A stretch of 64,000 bases of DNA from contig NZ_JACHJR010000001.1 of the NCBI RefSeq assembly GCF_014203705.1, positions 1,240,001 to 1,304,000 on the forward strand, written 5' to 3'. The translations under genes were made by a program, and so were the position numbers. Shown in pieces: positions 7,908 to 15,346 of this stretch; position 1 is the stretch's first letter, and each line of letters opens with the position of its first letter. The stretch is from Kitasatospora gansuensis. GTDB taxonomy: Bacteria; Actinomycetota; Actinomycetes; Streptomycetales; Streptomycetaceae. The notes under the pieces were generated by a model. The model saw nothing but the letters and a program-made list of their open reading frames with translations. It searched no databases and was not told the DNA's origin.

Positions 7908-8714
7908 GTGAGCACCCTCGACTTCACCATCCTCGACCTGGACTTCCCCGTCGAGAGCAGGAACAAGACCGCCACCCTGGTCACCGGCGACCGCGAGGCG
8001 CTGCTGGTCGACGCCGGCTTCACCCGCGCCGACGGCCACCGGCTGGTGGCTGCCGTACTGGACTCCGGCAAGGAGCTGACCACGGTCTTCGTCAGCCACG
8101 CCGACCCCGACTTCTACTTCGGTGCCGAGGTGGTCGCCGACGCGTTCCCGAACGCCAGGTTCGTGGCCACCCCGATCGTGATCGAGCACATCCAGCACAC
8201 CTACCAGGGCAAGCTCAAGGCCTGGGAGTCGCTCGGCGCGAACCTCCCCACCCGCCTGGTCGAGCTGACGCCGCTGACGGGCGACCTCGACGTCGAGGGC
8301 CACCGCTTCCAGCTCAAGGGCGGCCCGGCCGGCCTTCCGGACCGCCACTACCTGTGGCAGGCCGAGCAGCGTGCGGTCCTCGGCGGGGTGCTGCTGTTCC
8401 AGCAGGAGCACGTCTGGGTCGCCGACACCGCCACCCTCGAGCACCGCTCCGCCTGGATCGCCCTGCTCGACGAGATGGCCGCGCTAGACCCGCGCCTGGT
8501 CGTGCCCGGCCACCGCCTGCCCGGCACCCCGGCCGACGCCACCGCGATCAGCAACACCCGCGAGTACCTCACCACCTTCGAGCAGGAGCTCGCGAACGCC
8601 GCCGACGGTGCCGCGCTGACCGACGTCCTGATCAAGCGCTACCCCGACCACGGCATGCTGATCGCCGCCCAGATCGGCGCCAAGGTCGCGAAGGGCGAGA
8701 TGAAGTGGGGCTGA
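7908..8714 (+). CDS. MBL-fold protein with degenerate metal site
   Basis: A 268-residue protein of the Vmh-type MBL-fold group: 'EALLVDAGFTRADGH' precedes the metal loop and 'VVPGHRLPG' is near the C-terminus. The usual H-x-H-x-D-H (or H-x-D-P-D-H in this branch) reads 'HADPDF' at 64-69, so the last histidine is replaced by Phe, and the expected Gly-Asp of the bridging-ligand strand reads 'LGGVLLFQQEH' without Asp. Hydrolase activity is therefore doubtful or uses one metal at most. GTG 7908 follows GAGAGGA. It is 2 bp from the SnoaL-like gene, so the two form an operon downstream of the MarR gene. Confidence 0.8.
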   Translation: MSTLDFTILDLDFPVESRNKTATLVTGDREALLVDAGFTRADGHRLVAAVLDSGKELTTVFVSHADPDFYFGAEVVADAFPNARFVATPIVIEHIQHTYQGKLKAWESLGANLPTRLVELTPLTGDLDVEGHRFQLKGGPAGLPDRHYLWQAEQRAVLGGVLLFQQEHVWVADTATLEHRSAWIALLDEMAALDPRLVVPGHRLPGTPADATAISNTREYLTTFEQELANAADGAALTDVLIKRYPDHGMLIAAQIGAKVAKGEMKWG

Positions 8715-8716
8715 CC

Positions 8717-9136
8717 ATGACCGCCGAGAGGGCCGACTTCGCCACCTCCACCGCGCCGGCCGACGTGGTCCGCCGTCAGTACCTCGCCTCCGCCGCCGGT
8801 GATCTCGAAGCCCTGCGCACCACCCTCGCCCCGGACGTGGAGTGGACCGAGATGGCCGGCTTCCCCCTCGCCGGCACCTACCGGACCCCCGACGGGGTCA
8901 CCGCCAACGTCATGGAACGCCTCGGCCAGGACTGGTCGGACTGGACCGCCCACGACGACACCTACGTCGTCGACGGCGAGAACGTCGTCGTCCTGGCCCG
9001 CTACACCGCCGTCAACAAGGCCACCGGCAAGCCGATCGACGTCCGGGTGGCCCATGCCTTCGTCGTGCGCGGCGGCCGTATCGTCCGCTTCGAGCAGTTC
9101 GTCGACACCGCGAAGGTGCGCGACGCGATGGGCTGA
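8717..9136 (+). CDS. SnoaL-like / nuclear transport factor 2 fold protein
   Basis: A 139-residue protein of the NTF2-like (ketosteroid isomerase/SnoaL) superfamily: N-terminal 'VVRRQYLASAAGDLEAL', then 'LAPDVEWTEMAGFPLAGTYR', 'VLARYTAV' and the closing strand 'GGRIVRFEQFVDTAKV', which is the typical alpha-beta cone. Such proteins act as isomerases, hydrolases, cyclases or binding proteins on small hydrophobic compounds; the role here is unknown. ATG 8717 starts 2 bp after the stop of the degenerate MBL gene, so the pair is cotranscribed and probably works on the same compound. Confidence 0.85.
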   Translation: MTAERADFATSTAPADVVRRQYLASAAGDLEALRTTLAPDVEWTEMAGFPLAGTYRTPDGVTANVMERLGQDWSDWTAHDDTYVVDGENVVVLARYTAVNKATGKPIDVRVAHAFVVRGGRIVRFEQFVDTAKVRDAMG

Positions 9137-9166
9137 GCACCTCGGCTCCGGCGTGTCCCTGCTCGG

Positions 9167-12100
9167 TCAGCCTCCCGAGAGGAGGTCGCGGAGCAGGGCC
9201 ACGGTGTCCGGGTCGAGGTCGCGGCCGGTGCGGCGGCTGAGGGCGTCCAGGCGGTTGACGGCGCGGACGAGTTGGTCGCGGGCACCCGCCGAGGCGTAGG
9301 CGTAGAACAGGTCGCGGTGCAGGAGTTCGATGTCGGGGGCGACGGCGAGGCCACGGAAGATGGCGGCTTCGGCGGTCCGGTGGTCGCCGTACTGGAGGCG
9401 GCGGGCGGCCAGTTCGTGGGCGGTGTCGACGATGGTGGCGATCATGTCCTGGCGTTCGGGCTCGGCCCAGCCGTACGCGGAGCCGGGGGCCTCGGCGAAC
9501 GGGGCGCCGCGGACCAGGGCGAGGGCGTGGGCCAGGGCGGCGTCGGCGGTGCTGCTGGTGCTGCGCATGCCCCGCCGGTAGAGGCTGCGGAACTCGTCCC
9601 AGTCGCAGCTGACGGTCGGCGCGAAGCTGTGACCGTCGGTGCTGCCGTCGAGCGGGAGGAAGGGCCGGCCCTCGGTGGACTCGCCCAGCCAGGCGGCCAG
9701 TTCGGCCAGTCGGGTGGGCATCGGGGTGACGGTGTGTTCGGTGGTGGTCGGGTGCGGGTCGAGGTGGGCGGCGCCGGGGTGCAGGGCACGGTCCAGGGTG
9801 GACTGGTCGGCACCCGGCCGGAGGGCGAGCAGCGCGGCCAGCTCGGTCAGCCGGGGCTGACCCTCGGGGGTGACCGGGCCGGTGGTGCCGAGCACGTCCG
9901 GCGGGCCGAGCAGGCGGATCCGGGGCGCGGTGCGGAGCGAGTGCGCCTCCGGCGAGCGGAGGATCGCCAGCAGATCGTCACTGTCGGTGCGGGGTACGGG
10001 AGTTGAGGCTGCGGCAGGCGACTGGACGGGCCGGGCCGGGGTGGTGTCGGCCACCGGGGCGGCGGGCTCGTGGGTCGGGACCGGCTCCGGGTCGGGCACC
10101 GGCACCACCGGGGCCGGGACCACGGGGGCCGGGACGGCCACGACCGGGGGCACGGCGGCGGGCGGGACGGCGGCCACCGGGGTCACCGGAGTCACCGGGT
10201 CGGCGGACTTCACGTGCAGGCCGACCGAGTTGGCCGTGTGCCGGGGCGTGGCGGCCGGGCTGATGCCCGCGAACGGACTGCTGCCGGTGCCGATCGCCCG
10301 GGCCACCGCCTCGATCGCGGCCGCCTCGGCGGCACTCGGGGCCCCGACCGTCGCCAGCACCGGTACCGGCAGCGGGAGTTCGGACGGTTCGAGCTCCTCG
10401 CCGTCCAGCGTCCAGTCGGGCGCGGGCAGTTGGGTGGTGTCGGCCGAGGACCGGAGCAGGTCGCCGAGCCGGGCGTACTGGTCCTGGCTGAGCCGCTGGA
10501 GCTGGACCGTGAGGTGCAGCCCCGGGATGGTGGCGTTGCCGGTGCTGGGCAGGGTCCAGCGGGCAACCGGGCCGCTGCCGCGTTCCGGGGCCCGGGTGAT
10601 GACGGCCAGGCAGGTCCGCGGGGTGCCGTCGAGCAGTCGGCCGAGCTCGGTGGGCAGGGTGCCGCTGGGCGGCTGGGCGGAGAGCACGATCTCCGGCACC
10701 CAGGACTCGTCGTCCTGGCCTCGGCTGCGGGCGTCCCGGGGGCTGGCCGCCTCGGCGGCCACCAGGGTGGCCCGGGCCCGGGCGGTGCGCGGACCGAGCG
10801 CGGCGAGCGCCGCCTCCAGCGAGTCGTGCCGGTGCACCCGCTCCAGCGCGCGGCCGGAGATCGGCAGGTCCTCGGCCAGCCCGACCAGGTGCAGGTTCAG
10901 CCGGTCGGCGAGCGGGCTGTGCGCCAACTCGACGGCCAGGGTGCGCAGTACGTCCTGCGAGTCGTCCGGGTGCCCGGACAGGTGCATCAGCCGGACGGTC
11001 TCCAGGTCGGCCAGCACCACCGAACCGTCCGGTGCGCTGCCGAGGGTGACCAGCGCCGGGTACGGGGCGTTGTTCTTGGCCGCCTGGGAGGCGCCGAGCA
11101 GCTCGGACGAGTCGTCCGGGCACCACCAGACGTTCGGGGCGTGCGCGGCCCGGAACGGCGCGATCGGCGCGGCCGGGGCGGCGAGGTGCAGTTCGACCGT
11201 ACGGCCGGGGGTGATCCGGGCCGCGACCAGGGTGGGCAGGCGCTTGCCGCCCCGGACGGTGTTCCGGGCCAGCGTGCGCAACGCCCGGTCCAGCAGGGCC
11301 AGTCCGGCGTCGTCCTGACGGACCTTCAGCTCGGACTCGAAGGCGAGTGCCGCCGGGGCGGGCAACGCGATCCGGTGCCGGGGCTTGCGGGACCGCTGCT
11401 GGTCGCCGCGCCGCCGGGCCACCGTGCCGACTAGAACGGCGGCCAGCAGCACCCCGACGGTCGAGGCGGCCAGCGCCACGGAGTAGTCGTCGCTCGGGGC
11501 GTCCGCCTTGGCGGCCGGGGTGTGGGCGGCGGCGGTCGGCGCCTGGGACGGGACCACCGGACCCTGGGTGGCCGGGGCGGGCGTAGCGGGCGCGGGTGTA
11601 GCGGGCGCGGGCGTGACGGGTACGGAGGCCTCGGGCGCAGGCGCAGGAGCGGGATCCGGCGCAGGAGCGGGCGCGGGCACCGGGGCCGGGGCGGGAGCGG
11701 GCGCCGGGGCGCCGGGGATGGCGAGCACCATGCCCGGCACCACCACGTCCGGATCGGTCAGCCGCTCACCGTCCGGCGCGGCCACCCCCTTGTTGGCCTC
11801 GAAGAGCTTCGGCCACCCCTCCGCGTCCCCCAACTCCCGTTCCGCGATGGCCGACAGGGTGTCCCCCGTCTGGACCGTCACCGAGGCGTGCCGGGGCTGC
11901 GTCACGGCGACCGGGACGGCGGGCGCGGCAGCCGGGGCCGGCGCCGGGGCGGTCTGGGCCTTGGCGTCGCCGGGCATCAGGAGCTGCCAGCCCGGGTGGA
12001 TCGGCCGGTCCGCGTCGAAGGTCCGGCCCGAATCGTCCATCACCCGGCCGTCGTTGAGCTTGGCGATCTCCACCCACCGCTCGCCCGAACCCAGTTGGCG

Positions 12101-12757
12101 TTCGGCGATCGACCAGAGACTGTCCGCCGGGCGGCTGTCCCGCACGGTGTAGCCGGGCGCCGGGTCGGCCGCCGGGGTGAGCGCGGGCGCCGCCGGGGCG
12201 GCGGGCAGCGCGGCGTACTGCGGAGCTGCCGTCACCTGGGCCGGGGCCACCGCGACCGGGCGGTCCGGCACCGCGGCGAAGGCCGAACCGGCCACCGGCA
12301 ACAGGGCCAGCACCGAACCGACCAGTCCGGCCGCGATCCGCTGGCTCCAGCCGAAGGCGGGCAGCCGACGGGCCACCCGGCCGCGCAGCTGGGCCGGGAT
12401 CTCCAGCAGCACCGAGAAGGCGAAGCAGAGCCAGGCCACCCAGCCGATCGCGACCAGCGCCCAGAGGAAGATCCGCCCGTCGTCCGGGGTGGTCAGCAGT
12501 TCGACCAGACCGTCGGTGCTCTGGCCGCCCATCCCGGCCACGGCGGTCGTCCCGTACACCAGCAGTGCGGGCATGCCGACCAGCAGGAGCGCCAGCAGCA
12601 CCAGCGCACCGAGTGCGCTGAACACCGAACCGGCCGTCCGGCGACCGCGGTTGGGCCGCAGCGGCACCGGTCGCCGTCCGGCCTGGCCGCTCGCGCCGTT
12701 GTGCGCGCCGCCGCTCGTCCCGGTCCGGTCCTGTTCCTTGGCTCGTCGCCCGGCCAT
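9167..12757 (-). CDS. membrane-anchored LysM-BTAD protein, last gene of the tad locus
   Basis: A 1196-residue multidomain protein. Three hydrophobic segments lie near residues 44-70, 97-120 and 141-163. Two LysM modules follow: 203-262 ('SLWSIAERQLGSGERW') and 292-349 ('DTLSAIAERELGDAEGW'). Next come a Pro/Ala linker (350-420), a fourth membrane segment (426-446) with 'RRRGDQQRSRK' behind it, a large cytoplasmic region, and at about 1040-1196 a bacterial transcriptional activator domain ('LALVRGAPFAEAP', 'LAARRLQYGDHRTAEAAI') as in SARP regulators, but without an obvious DNA-binding winged helix. LysM would touch peptidoglycan outside while BTAD sits inside, so it may signal or scaffold pilus assembly. 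It follows the TadE genes on the same strand; GGAGAAGG precedes ATG 12757. Confidence 0.85.
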   Translation of the reverse strand: MAGRRAKEQDRTGTSGGAHNGASGQAGRRPVPLRPNRGRRTAGSVFSALGALVLLALLLVGMPALLVYGTTAVAGMGGQSTDGLVELLTTPDDGRIFLWALVAIGWVAWLCFAFSVLLEIPAQLRGRVARRLPAFGWSQRIAAGLVGSVLALLPVAGSAFAAVPDRPVAVAPAQVTAAPQYAALPAAPAAPALTPAADPAPGYTVRDSRPADSLWSIAERQLGSGERWVEIAKLNDGRVMDDSGRTFDADRPIHPGWQLLMPGDAKAQTAPAPAPAAAPAVPVAVTQPRHASVTVQTGDTLSAIAERELGDAEGWPKLFEANKGVAAPDGERLTDPDVVVPGMVLAIPGAPAPAPAPAPVPAPAPAPDPAPAPAPEASVPVTPAPATPAPATPAPATQGPVVPSQAPTAAAHTPAAKADAPSDDYSVALAASTVGVLLAAVLVGTVARRRGDQQRSRKPRHRIALPAPAALAFESELKVRQDDAGLALLDRALRTLARNTVRGGKRLPTLVAARITPGRTVELHLAAPAAPIAPFRAAHAPNVWWCPDDSSELLGASQAAKNNAPYPALVTLGSAPDGSVVLADLETVRLMHLSGHPDDSQDVLRTLAVELAHSPLADRLNLHLVGLAEDLPISGRALERVHRHDSLEAALAALGPRTARARATLVAAEAASPRDARSRGQDDESWVPEIVLSAQPPSGTLPTELGRLLDGTPRTCLAVITRAPERGSGPVARWTLPSTGNATIPGLHLTVQLQRLSQDQYARLGDLLRSSADTTQLPAPDWTLDGEELEPSELPLPVPVLATVGAPSAAEAAAIEAVARAIGTGSSPFAGISPAATPRHTANSVGLHVKSADPVTPVTPVAAVPPAAVPPVVAVPAPVVPAPVVPVPDPEPVPTHEPAAPVADTTPARPVQSPAAASTPVPRTDSDDLLAILRSPEAHSLRTAPRIRLLGPPDVLGTTGPVTPEGQPRLTELAALLALRPGADQSTLDRALHPGAAHLDPHPTTTEHTVTPMPTRLAELAAWLGESTEGRPFLPLDGSTDGHSFAPTVSCDWDEFRSLYRRGMRSTSSTADAALAHALALVRGAPFAEAPGSAYGWAEPERQDMIATIVDTAHELAARRLQYGDHRTAEAAIFRGLAVAPDIELLHRDLFYAYASAGARDQLVRAVNRLDALSRRTGRDLDPDTVALLRDLLSGG

Positions 12758-12787
12758 CAGTCCTTCTCCGCTTCCGTGACACCGTGC
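12758..12787. repeat. imperfect direct repeat, copy 1 (carries the RBS of the LysM-BTAD gene)
   Basis: The plus-strand stretch 12758-12787 matches 12846-12871 (the end of the TadE-like gene) except for a 4-base insertion and two substitutions: both contain CTCCGCTTCC followed by TGAC-CCGTGC. On the minus strand copy 1 supplies the GGAGAAGG ribosome site just before ATG 12757. It looks like a small duplication of the 3' end of the preceding gene. Confidence 0.6.
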
Positions 12788-12840
12788 GCCGCTGCGGCCT
12801 CGCCGCGTCGGCGCCCATCAAGAGTCCTGCCCGCACCCAT

Positions 12841-13281
12841 TCAGGCAGTCTCCGCTTCCTTGACGCCGTGCACCAGAGTGGCCGAGCCACGCCCGTGCAC
12901 CTCCAGCGACCGCACCGAGATCGCGCCCAGCAGCGTGGTCCGGTACTCGGCCCGGATGTCGACCACCACCGTGCGGCCGCCCACGAACGTCACCTCGGCG
13001 TGCAACCCGGAGGGCGCGAGATAGGCGTCGGCCGCACTTCGGGCCGCGACCACGTCCCGGGCCAGCAGGTAGCCGTCGCCGCGCAACAGAGCGGTCTCGT
13101 CCAGCTGTTGACCGATCACCCGGGCCGCCTCCTGGGCCTGGGCGTCGGCGGTCTCGATCGCCCGCAACCGCCCGCCCGCCTCCAGCACCACGCCGATCAT
13201 CAGCACCAGCCCGGCGGCGCAGATCGCCACGAACACGCCGATGGAGCCGCCGTCCGCACCACCCGCCCGCCGTACCCTCAC
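12841..13281 (-). CDS. TadE/TadG-like pseudopilin, third of three
   Basis: A 146-residue protein with a short basic N-terminus 'MRVRRAGGADGGSIGVF' leading into one hydrophobic segment ('VFVAICAAGLVLMIGVVLEAG') and a helical plus beta extracellular part ('QAQEAARVIGQQLDETAL'). This is the layout of the TadE/TadG-like minor pilins ('Rv3654c family' type) in actinobacterial Flp pilus loci. The GTG at 13281 overlaps the stop of the previous TadE gene (GTGA), which fixes the start; the frame upstream of it is a shadow. Probably helps initiate or cap the pilus. Confidence 0.8.
   Translation of the reverse strand: MRVRRAGGADGGSIGVFVAICAAGLVLMIGVVLEAGGRLRAIETADAQAQEAARVIGQQLDETALLRGDGYLLARDVVAARSAADAYLAPSGLHAEVTFVGGRTVVVDIRAEYRTTLLGAISVRSLEVHGRGSATLVHGVKEAETA
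12846..12871. repeat. imperfect direct repeat, copy 2 (3' end of TadE-like gene)
   Basis: Partner of 12758-12787. Here the sequence is coding: it specifies the C-terminal 'HGVKEAETA' region of the TadE-like protein on the minus strand. Copy 1 would read similarly ('HGVTEAEK') but is not in a gene. Confidence 0.6.
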
Positions 13282-13733
13282 TGGTTCCTCGCCTTCTTGC
13301 CCGGTTCGGTGCCCCGGTAGTGGTCGAGCACCGAGGTGAAACTGGCGGTCATGGTCTTGCTGCCCGGTACGACGTCGATCAGCAGATCGCTCAGCCGGAC
13401 GGTGCAACTCACCTGCACCGTCACGGTGTCGAGCCGACCGGTCGGCGTGTCCAGGGTGCCGTACTCGATCGGCGGCCTCTCGGCCCCTTCGCACCGCGCC
13501 CCCTGCCCCCCGAGCACCTCCTGCACCGCTTCGGCCGCCGCCTGCTGCGCCCCCTCCGGCGTACGGGCCAGCGAGGCCGCCCGGGCGCCGGAACGGGCTG
13601 CCGCATCAACTACCCCACCGGTGCTCTGAATACGCCCTGCCGCGACCGCGATCAGCACGAAGGCGACCAGCACCGGCGCGATGATGGCGGCTTCCAGCGC
13701 GGCGCTGCCCCGATCCCCCTCGCGGCGCCTCAC
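13278..13733 (-). CDS. TadE-family pseudopilin
   Basis: A 151-residue protein whose N-terminus 'DRGSAALEAAIIAPVLVAFV' is the TadE signature: a Gly-Ser before a hydrophobic helix with Glu at position +5-like spacing (here 'ALEAA'). The rest is a periplasm/exterior-facing domain with two cysteines ('ARCEGAE' and 'QVSCTV') that could form a disulfide. TadE proteins are minor pilins needed for Flp pilus biogenesis. Both ends overlap neighbours by 4 bp, so translation is coupled. Confidence 0.85.
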   Translation of the reverse strand: MRRREGDRGSAALEAAIIAPVLVAFVLIAVAAGRIQSTGGVVDAAARSGARAASLARTPEGAQQAAAEAVQEVLGGQGARCEGAERPPIEYGTLDTPTGRLDTVTVQVSCTVRLSDLLIDVVPGSKTMTASFTSVLDHYRGTEPGKKARNQ

Positions 13734-14164
13734 GGCTGACCGACCTGGGGCACGAACTTCTCCCGGGGGGCGGTGACTTCGCGGGTGACGGTGAACCGGT
13801 CGAAGCCGGGGAGCACCGCCAGCGGTCGGACCTCGACCGTGATCCGGAACGTGCCCGGCGCGTCGTGCGGGATCACCGAGACCGGATCGGCGAGGTCCCC
13901 GACCCGGGCCAGGAACGCCCTGGCCCTGGCCTCCCCCGCCGCCTCGGTGCCACCCCGGACCCGGCCCGCGTCGGCCCCCTCACGGGCAGCCGTCTGCGCG
14001 GCCTGGCCCGCGTACCAGTACAGCGCGGCCTGGACCACGAGGAAGACCAGCCCGAGCACCACCGGGAAGACCAGAGCGAGGCTGATGGTCAGCGCGCCCC
14101 GGTCCCCCGGGCGGTGCCGCCGGTCTCCCGGTCGGTGACGGTGTGGCGACGTACGACGGTTCAC
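13730..14164 (-). CDS. TadE-family pseudopilin
   Basis: A 144-residue protein with a basic N-terminus, then 'DRGALTISLALVFPVVLGLV' and 'AALYWYAGQAAQTAAREGAD', which is the classical TadE N-terminal helix including the 'AR-E-G' tail. A short beta domain follows ('FRITVEVRPLAVLPG'). Minor pilin of the Flp/Tad system. It overlaps the upstream Flp-like gene and the downstream TadE gene by 4 bp each. Initiation at ATG 14164 is not preceded by a strong ribosome site, in keeping with translational coupling. Confidence 0.85.
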   Translation of the reverse strand: MNRRTSPHRHRPGDRRHRPGDRGALTISLALVFPVVLGLVFLVVQAALYWYAGQAAQTAAREGADAGRVRGGTEAAGEARARAFLARVGDLADPVSVIPHDAPGTFRITVEVRPLAVLPGFDRFTVTREVTAPREKFVPQVGQP

Positions 14165-14412
14165 TTGGGCGAGACGACCGCATCGCTCGGCACCCGGGAG
14201 GTGACGTTCTTCGCCAGGGTCGCCAGCACGGCGAGCACCGCGACCGCGACACCCACCAACACGATGATGGCGAGCGCGAGTTCGATGCTGATCGCGCCCC
14301 GGTCCCCGGCGGCGCGGGCCGCCCGGACCCGGCCGACCCGGTAGTGGAACACGAACAGGCAGAGTTTCACGGGCAGGAGCAGGGCGGTGAGGAGGTTACG
14401 CAGAGCGGCCAT
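14161..14412 (-). CDS. small Flp-pilin-like membrane protein
   Basis: An 83-residue protein: a short N-terminal hydrophobic stretch ('LLTALLLPVKLCLFVFHY'), a basic linker ('RVGRVRAARAAGDRG'), then 'AISIELALAIIVLVGVAVAV' and a short polar tail. The 'DRGAISIELALAI' segment matches the Gly-x-x-x-x-Glu prepilin cleavage region of Flp/TadE proteins. By size and place between TadC and the TadE genes it is the best candidate for the major Flp pilin, though the N-terminal hydrophobic leader is longer than usual. Confidence 0.65.
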   Translation of the reverse strand: MAALRNLLTALLLPVKLCLFVFHYRVGRVRAARAAGDRGAISIELALAIIVLVGVAVAVLAVLATLAKNVTSRVPSDAVVSPK

Positions 14413-14461
14413 GGTGTGGTCTCCAGGTCGACAGCGGGAAACGGACGGGACAGGCGGTCGG

Positions 14462-15346
14462 TCAGATCACGGTGAACATCTGGTACAGCGCGGGGAAGAC
14501 GATGAGCACCGTCATGAGCAGGGTGAGCGCCGCGCCCGGCGCCACCATCCGCTCGCTGTCGGTGTTGGCCCTGGCCAGGTCCTCGGCGAGCAGTTCGTCG
14601 CGGAGGCTCTTGGACCGGGCCCGCAGGGTGTCGTACACGGCGGCGCCGTCGCTGCCGGACAGCCGCATGATGTCGGCGACGTCCTGAAGCGGCGTCAGGC
14701 CGAGCTCGGTGGCGAGCGCGTCCAGCCCGTCCCAGGGCGGCAGCCGGTCGGTGGCGGCCCGCTCCAGCGCGTCCCTGATCCGGCGGAACACGGTGGACCG
14801 GCCGACCGCCGCCGCCCGGCGCAGCGCCTCGGCGGGCCCGCAGTCGGCGGCCCGCTCCAGCGCGACCAGTTCGAGGTAGGCGGCGATCCCGTGCAGGTAC
14901 TCCGTCCGGGCCTCCTTGGCCTCGCCGGCCACGATGCCGTCCGGCAGCAGCCAGCCCAGCAGGGCCAGCGCCGGACCCGCCAACAGCGGGACCACCCAGG
15001 GAAGTTCGAAGCCGACCAGGACCGAGATCAGCACCAGGTAGCCGGGCGCCATCAGCCCGATCAGCGCGAACAGCAGCTTGTGTGCCATGAACCGCGCCGG
15101 GGTCCGGCCGATCAGCGACAGCTGCCGCCGGGGAATCCGGGCGCCCGGCAGCCGGAGCGAGCTCTGGCCGATCCGGTCGACCCAGCTGACGTCGGGGTCG
15201 GTCAGCTCGGCGTGGTCGGCCGGGGTGCGGTGCAGCCGGTCCAGCGCCTGCCCCAGGTCCGGTGGTGCGGGCCGCAGTTCGGCGGCGATCGCGGCCACGC
15301 CGCCGAGCAGCAGGGCGCCGGCCAGTACGGCCCAGATCGAGATCAC
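14462..15346 (-). CDS. TadC-like type II secretion F-domain protein
   Basis: A 294-residue polytopic membrane protein with an N-terminal helix, two central helices ('LLFALIGLMAPGYLVLISVL' region) and a C-terminal helix ('ALTLLMTVLIVFPALYQMF'), and between them the T2SF domain ('YLHGIAAYLELVALERA', 'DALERAATDRLPPWDGL'). It is one of the two inner-membrane platform proteins of the Flp pilus. The start ATG 15346 overlaps the TadB stop by 4 bp. A 49-bp gap separates its stop from the Flp-like gene, the only real spacer inside the tad core. Confidence 0.88.
   Translation of the reverse strand: MISIWAVLAGALLLGGVAAIAAELRPAPPDLGQALDRLHRTPADHAELTDPDVSWVDRIGQSSLRLPGARIPRRQLSLIGRTPARFMAHKLLFALIGLMAPGYLVLISVLVGFELPWVVPLLAGPALALLGWLLPDGIVAGEAKEARTEYLHGIAAYLELVALERAADCGPAEALRRAAAVGRSTVFRRIRDALERAATDRLPPWDGLDALATELGLTPLQDVADIMRLSGSDGAAVYDTLRARSKSLRDELLAEDLARANTDSERMVAPGAALTLLMTVLIVFPALYQMFTVI

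Noticed and set aside
11580..11720. Short repeats that might be a CRISPR or minisatellite
   Set aside because: They encode the Pro/Ala linker of the LysM-BTAD protein in frame and lack spacer-like unique sequences.
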